Notes: generated by a model from the sequence alone, not told the origin. DNA of 64,000 bases from Nocardia jiangxiensis NBRC 101359 (GCF_000308615.1 NZ_BAGB01000065.1:1-64000), one strand, 5' to 3'; positions 36,601 to 43,489 are shown, numbered from the stretch's first letter. A program made the numbers and translations.

Positions 36601-38806
36601 CCGGATCCAACCGACCCAGCGCCGCATCGAATTCCACGCTCGCCCGGCGGGTGAGTTCGGCCTCGTCGATATCGGCCGGGAGATCCACCCGGTGCACCAG
36701 TGCGGCAACATCGACCGCGCCCGGGGCCAGCGCCTCGAATGTCCAGCCCTGCTCGGCATCTCCGCGCAGGCGGGAGCGCAGCACGTCGTGGTGCTCCAGG
36801 ACGGCGGTCAGGGTGGCGAGCAACGTCTCGTCGTCGAGGCCGACCGGCAGCCGCAGCGTCATCGACTGCGAGTAGCGCCGATACGCCGGGCCCTTGGCCA
36901 GCGTCGCCGCCATCAGCGGCGTCAGCGGCATCTCCCCCACGCCGCCGCCGGGCAGCTCGGCGAGCTGCTCGCGCGCGGATTCGCCTACGGCGGAAGCGAC
37001 TTCGGCCAGTCCGGCGACGGTGCGCTGATTGAACACGTCCTGCGCGGTGAAGGCCAGGCCGCGCGCCTTGGCCCGCGAGACCAGCTGAATCGACAGAATG
37101 GAATCGCCGCCGAGTCCGAAGAAGGAGTCGTCCAGACCCACTCGCTCGACGCCGAGCACGCCGGCGAACAGTTCGGCGATCAGGATTTCGTTCTCGGTGA
37201 CCGGTGCGCGGAATTCCGCGGCCTCGAAGACCGGCTCGGGCAGCGCCGCACGGTCCAGCTTGCCGACCGGGGTGAGCGGAATCTCGTCCAGCACCATGAT
37301 GAGGGTCGGAATCATGTACGCGGGCAACGATTCCCCGAGGAATTCGGCCAGCCGGTCGGTGTCGACGGCGGTTCCCGTGCGCGGCAGGACGTACGACACC
37401 AGCGCCTTGGATCCCGAGGGCAACGTGCGGTCCAACGTGGCCGCGTAGTCGATGTCCGGATGTGCGGTCAGGGCGTTGTCGATCTCACCGAGTTCGATGC
37501 GCACACCCCGGATCTTCACCTGGAAGTCGGTCCGGCCCAGATATTCGATCGTGCCGGATTCGGTGCGCCGCACCAGATCTCCGGTCCGGTACAGCCGCGC
37601 TGCCGACTTTCCGTTCTCACCGACGAACGGACTGGCCACGAACCGCTCCGAGGTCAGGCCGGGGCGGCCCAGATATCCCCGCGCCAGCGCCGGACCGGAC
37701 AGATACAGCTCACCGGTCGTGCCTGCCGGAACCGGCCGCAGCCGCGCGTCGAGCACGAACGCGCCCATCGAGGGAACCGAGGTGCCGATGGTGACCAGCT
37801 CGTCCGGATTCAACGCGCCGGTCGCGGTCGCCAGGATCGTGGCCTCGGTCGGCCCGTAGCCGTTGAGGAACCTGCGCCCGTCGCGGGCCCAGCGGCCGAC
37901 GAGTTCCGGGCCGAACCGGTCACCGGCGACCATCACCGTCTCGAGGTCGTCGAGGCCGGTCGGATCCACCGACTCGAGCGCACCCGGGGTGATCAGCATG
38001 TGCGTCACGCCCTCGCGCCGGAGCAACTCGGCCAGTTCGTGTCCGCCGAACACCTGCGGCGGCGAGACCACCAGCGTCGCGCCCGAGGAGAAGGTCAGCA
38101 TCAGTTCCAGGACCGAGACGTCGAAATTCGGCGAGCAGACGTGCGCCACCCGCGACTCGCGCCCCACCCCGAACGACTCCCGCATGGCCGTGACCAGGCT
38201 GCCCAGGCCGCCGTGACCGACGACCACGCCCTTGGGGCGACCCGTCGAGCCGGACGTATAGATGTAATAGGCCGGATGCAGCTCGGTCACCGTGCGCACC
38301 CGATCGGCATAGGAGACCGGGTGGGCGGGATGGGCGGCGATCCGCTCGGCGTGGGCCGGATCGTCCAGCTCGATCCACTCGGGGCCGTCGTCCCCGAAGG
38401 CCGCGCGGTGCGCGGCGGTGGTCAGCCCGAGTACCGCTCCGGAATCGGACAGGATGTGCTCGATGCGCTCGGCCGGATAGGCCGGATCCACCGGAACGTA
38501 TGCCGCGCCGGTCTTGGCGATCGCCCAGACGGCCAGAACCGATTCGATACCGCGCGCGATGCCGATCGCCACCGCGTCGTCGGCGCCGATCCCTCGGGCG
38601 ATGAGCTCACGGGCCAGACGTGAGGACGATTCGTCCAGTTCGCGATAGGTCAGCTGCCGCACATCCGCGGGATCGCCGGAGGCACTGAACCGGATCGCGA
38701 CGGTGTCGGCCGCGTACTCCACGGCAGCGGTGAGCAGGCTCGAGAAAAGCACACTCCCCCGCCGACGATTTCCGCGCGACTGCTGACGCCCTGTATTCGT
38801 TCTCAC
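24644..38806 (-). CDS. four-module non-ribosomal peptide synthetase with terminal reductase
   Basis: A 4,720-residue NRPS read as A1-T1-E-C2-A2-T2-C3-A3-T3-C4-A4-T4-R. Carrier serines: Ser569 (GGDSI, the form seen before epimerases), Ser2122 (GGNSL), Ser3198 (GGNSL), Ser4272 (GGSSL). The E domain has HHFVIDG at 766; condensation motifs are HHILLDG (1266), HHISADG (2310) and NHIAADG (3400, first His replaced). Every A domain has YTSGSTG- or FTSGSTG-type A3 and a GKLDR- or GKADR-type A10 lysine. There is no thioesterase: from about 4340 an NAD(P)H reductase (GATGFVGAHL, NGYVASKW) would release an aldehyde or alcohol. No C domain precedes A1, so the chain starts with a free amino acid, converted to D. 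Hand-aligned pocket residues (GrsA positions 235-331): A1 DVLLMAGIL, A2 DVWDMGVVA, A3 DALFIGGIM (hydrophobic, Val-like), A4 DVWDFILVS; none is a sure match. The start is uncertain (GTG at 38806, no ribosome-binding site). No MbtH or exporter is adjacent. Confidence 0.93.
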   Translation of the reverse strand: MRTNTGRQQSRGNRRRGSVLFSSLLTAAVEYAADTVAIRFSASGDPADVRQLTYRELDESSSRLARELIARGIGADDAVAIGIARGIESVLAVWAIAKTGAAYVPVDPAYPAERIEHILSDSGAVLGLTTAAHRAAFGDDGPEWIELDDPAHAERIAAHPAHPVSYADRVRTVTELHPAYYIYTSGSTGRPKGVVVGHGGLGSLVTAMRESFGVGRESRVAHVCSPNFDVSVLELMLTFSSGATLVVSPPQVFGGHELAELLRREGVTHMLITPGALESVDPTGLDDLETVMVAGDRFGPELVGRWARDGRRFLNGYGPTEATILATATGALNPDELVTIGTSVPSMGAFVLDARLRPVPAGTTGELYLSGPALARGYLGRPGLTSERFVASPFVGENGKSAARLYRTGDLVRRTESGTIEYLGRTDFQVKIRGVRIELGEIDNALTAHPDIDYAATLDRTLPSGSKALVSYVLPRTGTAVDTDRLAEFLGESLPAYMIPTLIMVLDEIPLTPVGKLDRAALPEPVFEAAEFRAPVTENEILIAELFAGVLGVERVGLDDSFFGLGGDSILSIQLVSRAKARGLAFTAQDVFNQRTVAGLAEVASAVGESAREQLAELPGGGVGEMPLTPLMAATLAKGPAYRRYSQSMTLRLPVGLDDETLLATLTAVLEHHDVLRSRLRGDAEQGWTFEALAPGAVDVAALVHRVDLPADIDEAELTRRASVEFDAALGRLDPAGAAMVQFVRFAFQDDRTPARRPDVLLVVAHHFVIDGVSWRIVIPDLMVAWMQIATGQAVALPAAGTSMRRWAHALSEAARSPEVLAELPLWQEISQASDPQLGDRAFDPAVDTLATVERVRVTVPPEVTEAALTTIPAKFRGGANDALLAALALAVSRWRGDESGGAVLVRLEGHGREEDFVPGADLSHTIGWFTSAFPVRLDLAGIDVAAAFDGGAVAGDVLKAVKEQYLAVPGRGLGFGLLSYANPETATQLPDLGQITFNYLGRIAAGGAAAQVAESDWTPTADLGDFDAELDRDMPANGAIDINAIVTDGPDGPQLGASFAFPAGLLSPERVQQLADLWVTALTALARHARRADAGGRTPSDLPLVRAIQSDIETWERNYPALADVWPLSPLQSGMLFHALLSSTTVDVYTSQARVDLSGAVDAGRLRTAAQAIIDRYPNLRAAFVTDTAGLAVQLVVDRVQVPWQEVDLTDLPEPQRDSELERLVLADRAAHFDMSVPPLLRFTLYRRGTADDAAERWQLVITSHHILLDGWSMPLLMRDLLVLYATSGDASMLPRVESYRTFLSRLASRDLEASLRVWGRALEGVSEPTLLAAQPRAAETQDRGRLLVEIDAEHTRRIAARAGELGITVNTLVQAGWGLVLGKLTGRSDVVFGATVSGRPADLPGIESMVGLFINTLPVRVGIDERTTIGEFLRRLQGEQVELLDHHYVGLADIQRIAGAGAHFDTLLLFESYPIDKESIGAAADIDGVAVTGIGASDDSHYPLTLLVTAESTLELTWKYLCSRFTADEVETLAARLVRAIDALAGDPSALVGDIDIMLGEAERDRILLDWNDSAHEVAPESMLDGYRRAAAAHPDRVAVVYEGDQLTYAEFDARVNRLARLLISQGVGAESLVGLAVRRSLDQVVGMYAVLAAGGAWVPVDPDHPADRVEQVVTAAQPVCVLTTTRDEVAVPDGIPLLHIDTVDLSGFAATPVAAAELLRPVRPDSLAYVLFTSGSTGRPKGVAVSHRSVGNHLAWMQSQYPLTIDDVYLQKTTFTFDVSMWGYFIPLRLGATLVMATPDGHRDTTYIAETIAAQNVTVTDFVPSMLAVFAAHTPPGSVPTLRRVMVGGEALPVETVAAVRRICDEPVLNVYGPTEAAVAVTTWPATGDEQGGVPIGTPVWNTRVYVLDSRLRPVPAGVTGELYLAGEQLARSYLGRPDLTADRFVANPFGPGERMYRTGDLVAWQEPGILKYLGRTDFQVKLRGQRIELGDIEAALLAQPAVNQAAVLVVSTDLGDQLVGYVVPAPGGHLDAESLRTAVARRLPAYMVPAAIVELAEFPLGSAGKLDRKALPRPIVAVRDFRAPSTPVEEIVAGIFADVLGVDRVGADDDFFALGGNSLVAAQVVARLTVALDARVSVSALFDTPVVADLAAGIVPGSGDSASRPPLVRAQRPERIPLSLAQQRMWVINQIDPESPSYNLPFAIRLTGTLDVPALGLAVLDVLDRHEALRTRFPAHGPEGEPYQEILSVARTLPDGLVVETAALEDYDRIAGLMSAGFDVTEHPPVRIRLFSDAEAREHLFVVVVHHISADGTSLAPLARDLVTAYVARQAQTVPGWAQLPVQYADFALWQRSVIGTDDDENSIAAKQLAFWREHLAGASGIARLPLDRPRPPRPSGRGALVHAVIPADAHVGLTDIAREHNSSLFMVVHAALAALLARQAGGSDIAIGTPIAGRGAAELDDLVGMFVNTLTLRLPVDRGAPFAALVDRARETDLSAFGHADIPFERVVEATQPSTAGDALFQVVLSFQNMEQAELELPGLTVAALDTGQVNAKFDLLVTVEPRYAPDGTPDVLLAGFTYATDIFDEATVTAIAQRFERFATAVAAAPELLVGDVDLLDATERDRGPVVPPAPITPPPDDSEPGRTLPDLMAAAVDSNPDGVAVVFADATEQLSELEYLDLDERSTQLARVLIDRGIGPEDLVAIGIPRSPESVLAVWAIAKSGAGFVPVDPNYPADRIAHMLADSRAVLGLTVESVRADLPAQVEWLVLDDLETERLIDEGSPDPVTDADRRRPLRAAHPAYVIYTSGSTGLPKGVVVTHAGLASFCEEQRERYRVTSSSRALHFASPSFDASILELLLALGGGATLVVASPTVYGGAELAALLARERVTHAFITPSALASVDPKGLDKLRVVIAGGEACPPDLVQRWAIPIGGRRTREFYNGYGPTETTIMTNISSPLVPGETVTLGGPIRAITEYVLDERLSPVPDRAVGELYITGAQQARGYHERPALTAARFVANPFDPSGSRLYRTGDLVRRTFDGELEYLGRNDFQVKIRGFRIELGEIDAVLAGQDGIDFAVTMGHELATGATILVSYVHAAAGAVADADELIAVAERHLPAHMVPTTVMVLDEIPLTPVGKLDRAALPAPQLHTREFRAPSGRLEEVVAEAFTELLAPATPVGADDDFFELGGNSLIATRLMARIGAALDTRVPVRLLFEASTVAALAARLGDHAVADDRPALVAGPRPERIPLSPAQRGMWLLNRFDTASVAYNVPMAVRLRGSLDVDALRAAIGDLVTRHEILRTVYPLAARTDTSGADPATPDDGPVQVILPAAQAVPPLQVQPVDPSGIVEAVAELARTEFDLTVRVPLVVALFDLGAAESDEHEYVLAVVVNHIAADGSSIGPLARDLMLAYAARSAGQAPQWEPLPVQYADYSIWQRTVLGTEDDPESLVAQQISYWRTALDGLPDQLDLPSDRPRPLLRSYTGGRVEVRIDAETHRALAELSRAHGATLFMTVHTALAVLLARLSGTDDIAIGSPVAGRGDAALDDLIGMFINTLVFRTRYDAGATFTELLARQRDEDIRAFANADVPFERLVGVLDPVRSPARHPLYQVALSFQNLAPVALEMRGLAVAGLDIGVEVSQFDLHWMIGDSYDAQGAPQGIGGIVTYASDMFEHDTVQGFVDRFVGLLGTLARDPEAVLGDVDVIDAAERAALLSDAADTAHPVSDELLLSGYRRAVAADPDAVAVVHDETVWTYREFDERVNRLARYLIGQGIGPESVVALAIPRSPELMVAMYAVLTAGGAYLPLDLEHPAGRIAYVLETAEPALVLSTGGADVPGADGVDLDTLEVSEYSAEPVVAGELRAPLRADHPAYVLFTSGSTGRPKGVLVPHGAITNQTAWMAEHYSIAPQDVYLQKTATTFDVSLWGYFVPLWAGARVVLAAPSGQRDPRYLAELIATHRVTVTDFVPSVLQVFLAAAQPAQVASLRAVFAIGEALPPGTVAEFAALSPAGLHNLYGPTEAAVSVTYRPASTSDRTTVPIGVAQWNTRTYVLDSRLRLTPAGVVGELYLAGTQLARGYMRRPDLTADRFVADPYGPPGSRMYRTGDLVRRRPDGVLEYLGRSDFQAKIRGHRIELGEIETALLAESSVAQTVVVVAPSEIGDQLVAYVVPAVEDLSVDALRASLTQVLPSYMVPSSVMVLDAMPMNASGKADRKALPRPVLRTREFVAPATDTERSVAEVFGEVLQVDRVGAEDDFFALGGSSLLAFTLQRALNSRLGIDVPMAALFTAPTVRALAARIDDPGESAVAVTDPRPSMAADAVLESEIDGAGVLPARAGEPQDVLLTGATGFVGAHLLRELLDSTSARVWCLARGEDDDRAGERIRGSLEHYRLWDESFQSRIVTVAGDLAAPRFGLDQAGYTRLAERIDVIFHNGARVNHIEPYARLRAANVSGTREVLRLATNGRIKPVHYISTANTVIPVALAPDFTGPEDTELSVAEVSDNGYVASKWVAEQLVRQAGERGVPVRIYRPGLVSGDPRSGVNSADDSFWNMIRAAAILGMAPDTGDAAMPLVPVNYVVAAIVALAAEPADGTAFHLVNRDAVQIGEIFRALSRNGIPIEIAPVEQIAVRLAEEAAARDAAGDDSLVRAALVSGNYGGSPILVDDTRARAALARYGIACPPVDSAVLDAYVTAFVESGFFPAPAGERVQND

Positions 38807-39062
38807 CGTGCCGTATCGTACCGGTCAGGTCGGGTCGCGTGCCGTCGTGGTTGCCCCGGCTCTTCGGCGTGCGGCAAGCCCGGGTTCGGGGCGGTTCGGT
38901 CCATATAGACACTCATCATCAGGAGTTGTCGCCGCGTTACACCGGCGAGTTCACCGAGTGGTGCCGCTCACGGGTTCACCACGCGGTATCGCCCCTGCGC
39001 AGCCGTGCTCCCGGATAAATTGAACATGTGCGGCCGGAGGCCGACCCAGCGGAAGGAGCGCG

Positions 39063-39902
39063 ATGGTGCAGACCGAGACCGGTGAGTTCGAGGGGCGCGG
39101 CGGCATGATCTTCTGGCAGGCCTGGGTCCCCGCGGACCGGGTGCGCGGGGTGATCGCACTCGTGCACGGGGTCGCCGAACATTCCGGACGATACGAGCAC
39201 GTCGGAAAGCGGTTGGCGGACAGCGGTTTCGCGGTCTATGCGCCCGATCACATCGGACACGGGCGTTCGGATGGGCACCAGGCGAACATCGGCTCGATGG
39301 ATGGCGCGGCCGACAACGTCGTGACAGTGCTGGATCTGGCCTCGGGACGTCATCCCGGCGTGCCGCGTTTCGTCCTCGGTCACAGCATGGGCAGTCTGAT
39401 CACCCTCTACCTGGCCACGCGCGCCCCACTGGACGTGGCCGGAGTCGCGATCTCCGCACCCCCGCTGGACATCTCCGCGGGCAGCGCCCTACAGCGCGCC
39501 CTGGCCCCCGCGCTGAGCCGATGGACACCGAATCTCGGTGTACTACAGCTGGATTCGTCGATGATCAGCCGCGATCCCGAAGTCGTTCGCGCCTACGACG
39601 CCGACCCGCTGGTGTTCAGCGGCAAACTCCCCGCGCGCACCGGCGCGGAGATCCTGCGGGCCACCGAGACCGTCACCGCCCGGCTGGACCGGCTGACCGC
39701 ACCCACCCTGGTCCTGCACGGCAGCGCGGACGCCCTGGCCGCGCCGTCCAGCGCGGACACCGTCGAACAGCGCGCGGGTGCGAAGGATCTCACCGTCATC
39801 CGCTATCCGGGCCTCTACCACGAGATCTTCAACGAACCCGAGCAGGACGCGGTACTCGGCGACCTGGTCGGCTGGTTGGAGAAGCATTTGACCGCCCGGT
39901 AG
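39063..39902 (+). CDS. monoacylglycerol lipase-like alpha/beta hydrolase
   Basis: A 279-residue serine hydrolase close to the monoacylglycerol lipases (mycobacterial Rv0183 type). VHGVAEHSGRYEHVGKRL and APDHIGHGRSDG are the HG-dipeptide and GHGxS regions. The nucleophile elbow is LGHSMGS, the acid lies in LHGSADALAAP and the histidine in YPGLYHEIFNEP. GGAAGGAG stands 5 bases before the ATG. No signal peptide or membrane segment. The stop is immediately followed by the lumazine synthase-like gene, whose -10 box overlaps this stop. Confidence 0.92.
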   Translation: MVQTETGEFEGRGGMIFWQAWVPADRVRGVIALVHGVAEHSGRYEHVGKRLADSGFAVYAPDHIGHGRSDGHQANIGSMDGAADNVVTVLDLASGRHPGVPRFVLGHSMGSLITLYLATRAPLDVAGVAISAPPLDISAGSALQRALAPALSRWTPNLGVLQLDSSMISRDPEVVRAYDADPLVFSGKLPARTGAEILRATETVTARLDRLTAPTLVLHGSADALAAPSSADTVEQRAGAKDLTVIRYPGLYHEIFNEPEQDAVLGDLVGWLEKHLTAR

Positions 39903-39905
39903 CAT
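39900..39905 (+). promoter_or_regulatory. candidate leaderless -10 box for the lumazine synthase-like gene
   Basis: TAGCAT, using the TAG of the upstream stop codon, ends 6 bases before the ATG at 39912. There is no Shine-Dalgarno. Same hexamer and spacing as before lipA. Confidence 0.45.
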
Positions 39906-39911
39906 CCGGCC

Positions 39912-40373
39912 ATGAGCACTCCCACCGAGGGCCGCGTCGCCTTCATCCGCGCCAGCTGGCATCGGCCCATCGTGACGCAGGCGTACGAAGGTTTCCTGGC
40001 CGAGTACCGCGACCTCGGCTTCGATCCGGCGACCGTCGAGGTCTTCGACGTGCCCGGGGCGTTCGAGATCCCGTTGCACGCCCAGCGACTGGCCCGTACC
40101 GGCCGTTACAGCGCGATCGTCGGCGCGGCCCTGGTCGTCGACGGCGGCATCTACCGCCACGACTTCGTCGCCTCGGCCGTCATCGACGGACTCATGCGGG
40201 TGCAGCTCGACAACGACGTGCCGGTGTTCTCGGTGGTGCTGACCCCGCACCACTTCCACGAACACAGTGAGCACGTGAACTATTTCACCGAGCATTTCCT
40301 CACCAAGGGCGCCGAAGCCGCCCGCGCCCTGGCCACCACGCTCAGCTCGCTGCGCACCCTGCCGGTGAACTGA
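39912..40373 (+). CDS. ribH: 6,7-dimethyl-8-ribityllumazine synthase, type II (RibH2-like)
   Basis: A 153-residue lumazine synthase fold protein: condenses 5-amino-6-ribitylamino-uracil with dihydroxybutanone phosphate, the penultimate step of riboflavin synthesis. RVAFIRASWHRPIV, EVFDVPGAFEIPLHAQRLA and VVDGGIYRHDFVASAVIDGL match the RibH2 branch (decamers in Brucella and rhizobia) rather than the icosahedral RibH1. The usual catalytic histidine is in IYRHDFVA. No other riboflavin genes are near, so this is probably a second, stand-alone lumazine synthase; that a ribH1 exists elsewhere is an assumption. Confidence 0.88.
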   Translation: MSTPTEGRVAFIRASWHRPIVTQAYEGFLAEYRDLGFDPATVEVFDVPGAFEIPLHAQRLARTGRYSAIVGAALVVDGGIYRHDFVASAVIDGLMRVQLDNDVPVFSVVLTPHHFHEHSEHVNYFTEHFLTKGAEAARALATTLSSLRTLPVN

Positions 40374-40431
40374 TCCGGCGGATTTCGAGCCTGTCCACGG
40401 CAACGGCCCGGTGACGCAACGGGTTCGCGGG

Positions 40432-41700
40432 TCAGCCGGATCGCCGGTCGGTCCCCTCGGCGGTCACCGATCCGGCGAGACGGTCGGCGCGGATGTTCAG
40501 ATACCGTTGCTGTGGAAGGGTTTTGGCTCGATTCGCGGCACTGCGGTAGACCTCGCGCGCGGCGTCGCGATCACCGAGCAGCTCCAGCAGATGCGCTCGC
40601 ACGGCATCGATCCGGTGATCGTCCGGCAGCCGGGAAGCGAGGCCGTCGACCAGGGCCAGCCCGGCCCGGGGGCCACGTGACATCGCCACGGCGACAGCAT
40701 GATTCAAGGCCACGACCGGATTGTCGCCGAGTGCGAGCAGTCGTTCGTAGAGCGCGGTGATCTGCGGCCAATCGGTGTCGGCGTACTCGGCGGCCTCATC
40801 GTGCACGGCGGCGATCGCGGCCTGCAGCTGATACGGCCCGACCTCCCCGCGCGGCAGCGTCGCGGTGATCAGCGCGATGCCCTCGGCGATATCGTCCGCG
40901 CGCCACAGGGTTCGATCCTGATCGGCCATCGGAATCAGCTCGCCGCCCGCACCGACCCGCGCCGGCCGACGCGCGTCGGTGAGCAGCAGCAACGCCAGCA
41001 ATCCCGCGACCTCGCCGTCATCGGGCAGCAGACGATACGTCAGACGGGCCAATCGAATTGCCTCGCTGGATAATTCGTCTCGATACAGCAGCGGTCCCGC
41101 GGTCGCCGAATAGCCCTCGGTGAAGACCAGGTACAACGCATGCAGCACGGCGGCCAGACGCTCGTCGCGCTCGGCGGCCGACGGCGGTGCGAACCGGACT
41201 CCGCTGTCCCGGATGGTCGTTTTGGCCCGGCTGATGCGCCGGGTCATGGTCGCCTCCGACACCAGGAACGCGCGGGCGATCTCCCCGGTGGACAGGCCGC
41301 CGACCGCCCGCAACGTCAACGCGATCTGCGAAGGCGGTGACAACGCCGGATGGCAGCACATGAACAGCAGGATGAGCGTGTCATCGGCGTCGGCGGGCGC
41401 GCGATCCGCGGGCGGGGCCACCCGATCCCGCGCCGACCACTCCGCGACCACGTCCTCGCGCCGCCGTCGCGCCTGATCCCGGCGCAGCAGGTCGGTCAGC
41501 CGCCGCGCCGCGACGGTGATCAGCCAGCTCAGCGGTTCCTCGGGAATTCCCTCGCGCGGCCACTGGGTGGCGGCGGCCAGCAGCGCCTCCTGCACCGCGT
41601 CCTCGGCGGTGTCGAAATGTCCGTAACGCCGGACGATCGCACCCAGGACCTGCGGCGTGAGCTTACGCAACAGGTCCTCGATCTCGTTGCGGGAGTTCAC
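40432..41700 (-). CDS. ECF RNA polymerase sigma factor, ECF42-like
   Basis: A 422-residue sigma factor much longer than usual ECFs. Region 2 is RRYGHFDTAEDAVQEALLAA ... PLSWLITVAARRLTDLLRRD. Region 4 is SPPSQIALTLRAVGGLSTGE, IARAFLVSEATMTRRISRAK. A C-terminal extension of more than 200 residues with helical repeats (FTEGYSATAGP, ARLTYRLLPDDGEVAGLLAL, YERLLALGDNPVVALNHAVA) is characteristic of ECF42. The GTG start overlaps the stop of the DGPF gene by 4 bases, the conserved partner of this group. No anti-sigma factor is present; the C-terminal extension is thought to regulate this class. Confidence 0.92.
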   Translation of the reverse strand: MNSRNEIEDLLRKLTPQVLGAIVRRYGHFDTAEDAVQEALLAAATQWPREGIPEEPLSWLITVAARRLTDLLRRDQARRRREDVVAEWSARDRVAPPADRAPADADDTLILLFMCCHPALSPPSQIALTLRAVGGLSTGEIARAFLVSEATMTRRISRAKTTIRDSGVRFAPPSAAERDERLAAVLHALYLVFTEGYSATAGPLLYRDELSSEAIRLARLTYRLLPDDGEVAGLLALLLLTDARRPARVGAGGELIPMADQDRTLWRADDIAEGIALITATLPRGEVGPYQLQAAIAAVHDEAAEYADTDWPQITALYERLLALGDNPVVALNHAVAVAMSRGPRAGLALVDGLASRLPDDHRIDAVRAHLLELLGDRDAAREVYRSAANRAKTLPQQRYLNIRADRLAGSVTAEGTDRRSG

Positions 41701-42101
41701 AACTCGTCGGCAGACTCCGCGATGGGGCGGATATCGGCGTAGGCGTGGGCGACGGCCCGCGGCGGTCCCGGGCAGTCCCGCAGCCGCTCGGCGATCTCGG
41801 TGGCCCGGTCGAAGCTGACGCAGTCGACCACCCAGTATCCGGCCAGCACCTCCTCGGTCTCCGCGAACGGCCCGTCGGTGACGAACGGCGTCCCGTTGCG
41901 ATTGCCGACCCGGCGGGTGTGCGCGGGCGCGGTCAGCCCGCGCGTCTCCACCAGTTCCCCGGACGCCTCCAGATCCTGATTGAACTTCGTCATGAACGCG
42001 TGCAACTCGGCGAAATCCTGCGGCGACCAGGTGGATTCACCGGACCCGCCCATCCCGTCGTAGTCCCGCTGCGATCCGTAGCTCAGAATCATGTACTTCA
42101 C
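41697..42101 (-). CDS. YCII-related DGPF-domain protein
   Basis: A 134-residue ferredoxin-fold protein of the YCII/DGPF family. MKYMILSYGSQRDYDG opens it, and the name-giving motif is in FVTDGPFAETEEVLAGYWVV (TDGPF). It directly precedes and overlaps the ECF42-like sigma gene, the standard pairing for that group. Biochemical function is not established. Confidence 0.92.
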   Translation of the reverse strand: MKYMILSYGSQRDYDGMGGSGESTWSPQDFAELHAFMTKFNQDLEASGELVETRGLTAPAHTRRVGNRNGTPFVTDGPFAETEEVLAGYWVVDCVSFDRATEIAERLRDCPGPPRAVAHAYADIRPIAESADEL

Positions 42102-42226
42102 GGCGATCTCCTTCCGATCAGCACCCGTGTGGCGCTGTCACCAGGTACGTCGAAGCCGCTGTCCATTCTCGGACATCCTTTCGCCGATTCCTCGAATTGC
42201 CGCGAAATCGCCGCCGAGGGCGACGG

Positions 42227-43438
42227 TCAGTCCCGCAACGCCCGGTAGGTCAGACTCAGGAAGTCCTCGCCCAGGGGGATCTGCCAGTCACCGCCCATGA
42301 TGATGTTGCTGCTCTGCACGAACAACAGCGCGACCAGATCGTGCCGCGGATCGGCGATCCACCAGGTGCCGAAGCCGCCCGGCCAGGACACCGCACCGAC
42401 TCCCGGACCGATGCCGTCCTGCCGGGTGCGGACCTGCACGCCGTATCCGAAACCTTGTTCCTCCCACATGGTTTGCCCCATCGGCGGGTTGAACGGCGGG
42501 TCGGCGTGCTGCGCGGGCGTGAGCCGATCGCGCGCCATCGCGTCCACCGTGTCGCCGGTCAGGATCCTGGTTCCGTCGAGTTCGCCACGTCCGAGGATCA
42601 TCCGGGCGAAACGCGCGTAGTCGTCGACGGTGGAGATCAGGCCCGCGCCGCCGGACACGAACCGCGGCCGCTGTGCCCACGCCGTGGCGTCCGGGTGATC
42701 GAGCACCTCACCCGCACGCGAGTACAGGACCGTGAGACGTTCGCGGTCGGATTCGGGCACCACGAATCCGGTGTCCACCATGCCCAGCGGCTCGAAGATC
42801 CGTTCGGCCAGCACCTTCTCGAACGGCTGACCGGTGATCCGGCCGATCAGCACGCCCAGCACATCCGAGGCGGTGTGGTAGCGCCACAGCTCGCCGGGCT
42901 GGGCGATCAGCGGCAGTTCGCCGAGCCGGCGCATCCACGCGTCCGGATCCGACGACTCGGCGGGTATGCCCAGGGCGCTGGCGACCGGGTCGGCGGTGAG
43001 TGAGAACAGTTGCGGCGCAAGGGCGGACCGCCCCCAGCCCAGCCCGAACCGGTAGGTGAGCAGATCCTCCAGGGTGATCGGCCGGGACGCGGGCACGACG
43101 TCCTCCGGCGCGCCCAGCGGATCGCGCATGACCTTGCGATCGGCGAGTTCGGGCAGCCAGCGATCCACCGGATCGGACAGCCCGATCCGGCCCTGTTCGA
43201 CGAGTTGCAGGGCCGCGACCGCGGTGACGGGTTTGGTCATCGACGCCATCCGGAACAGCGCGTCGCGCCGCATCGGCTGCCGGGCTTCGCGATCCCGCCA
43301 ACCCGCGGTGTCCACCTGAGCGAGTTCCCCATCTCGGTGGATCATCGCGACCAGACCCGCGACCTCACCGCGGTCGGCGTATCCCGTCAGCGTCCGGCTC
43401 AGCAGTGCCAGACCATCGGCCGAAAACCCGTTCGCCAC
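42227..43438 (-). CDS. beta-lactamase-family serine hydrolase (EstB-like)
   Basis: A 403-residue class C beta-lactamase-fold hydrolase without signal peptide. The catalytic S-x-x-K is SMTK in RMASMTKPVTAVAALQLVEQ. The Tyr motif is WRYHTASDVLGVLI (Y-x-T instead of Y-x-N). The third motif region reads WPGGFGTWWIADP. This pattern is typical of EstB-type esterases rather than true beta-lactamases. The GTG start has AAGGA 7 bases upstream. It follows the MFS gene by 51 bases and is probably in one operon with it and the VOC gene. Confidence 0.9.
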   Translation of the reverse strand: MANGFSADGLALLSRTLTGYADRGEVAGLVAMIHRDGELAQVDTAGWRDREARQPMRRDALFRMASMTKPVTAVAALQLVEQGRIGLSDPVDRWLPELADRKVMRDPLGAPEDVVPASRPITLEDLLTYRFGLGWGRSALAPQLFSLTADPVASALGIPAESSDPDAWMRRLGELPLIAQPGELWRYHTASDVLGVLIGRITGQPFEKVLAERIFEPLGMVDTGFVVPESDRERLTVLYSRAGEVLDHPDATAWAQRPRFVSGGAGLISTVDDYARFARMILGRGELDGTRILTGDTVDAMARDRLTPAQHADPPFNPPMGQTMWEEQGFGYGVQVRTRQDGIGPGVGAVSWPGGFGTWWIADPRHDLVALLFVQSSNIIMGGDWQIPLGEDFLSLTYRALRD

Positions 43439-43489
43439 AACAGTTCCTTTCCGTTCACCGTCGAGAGCGACAACCGGGTTCGCGAGCGG

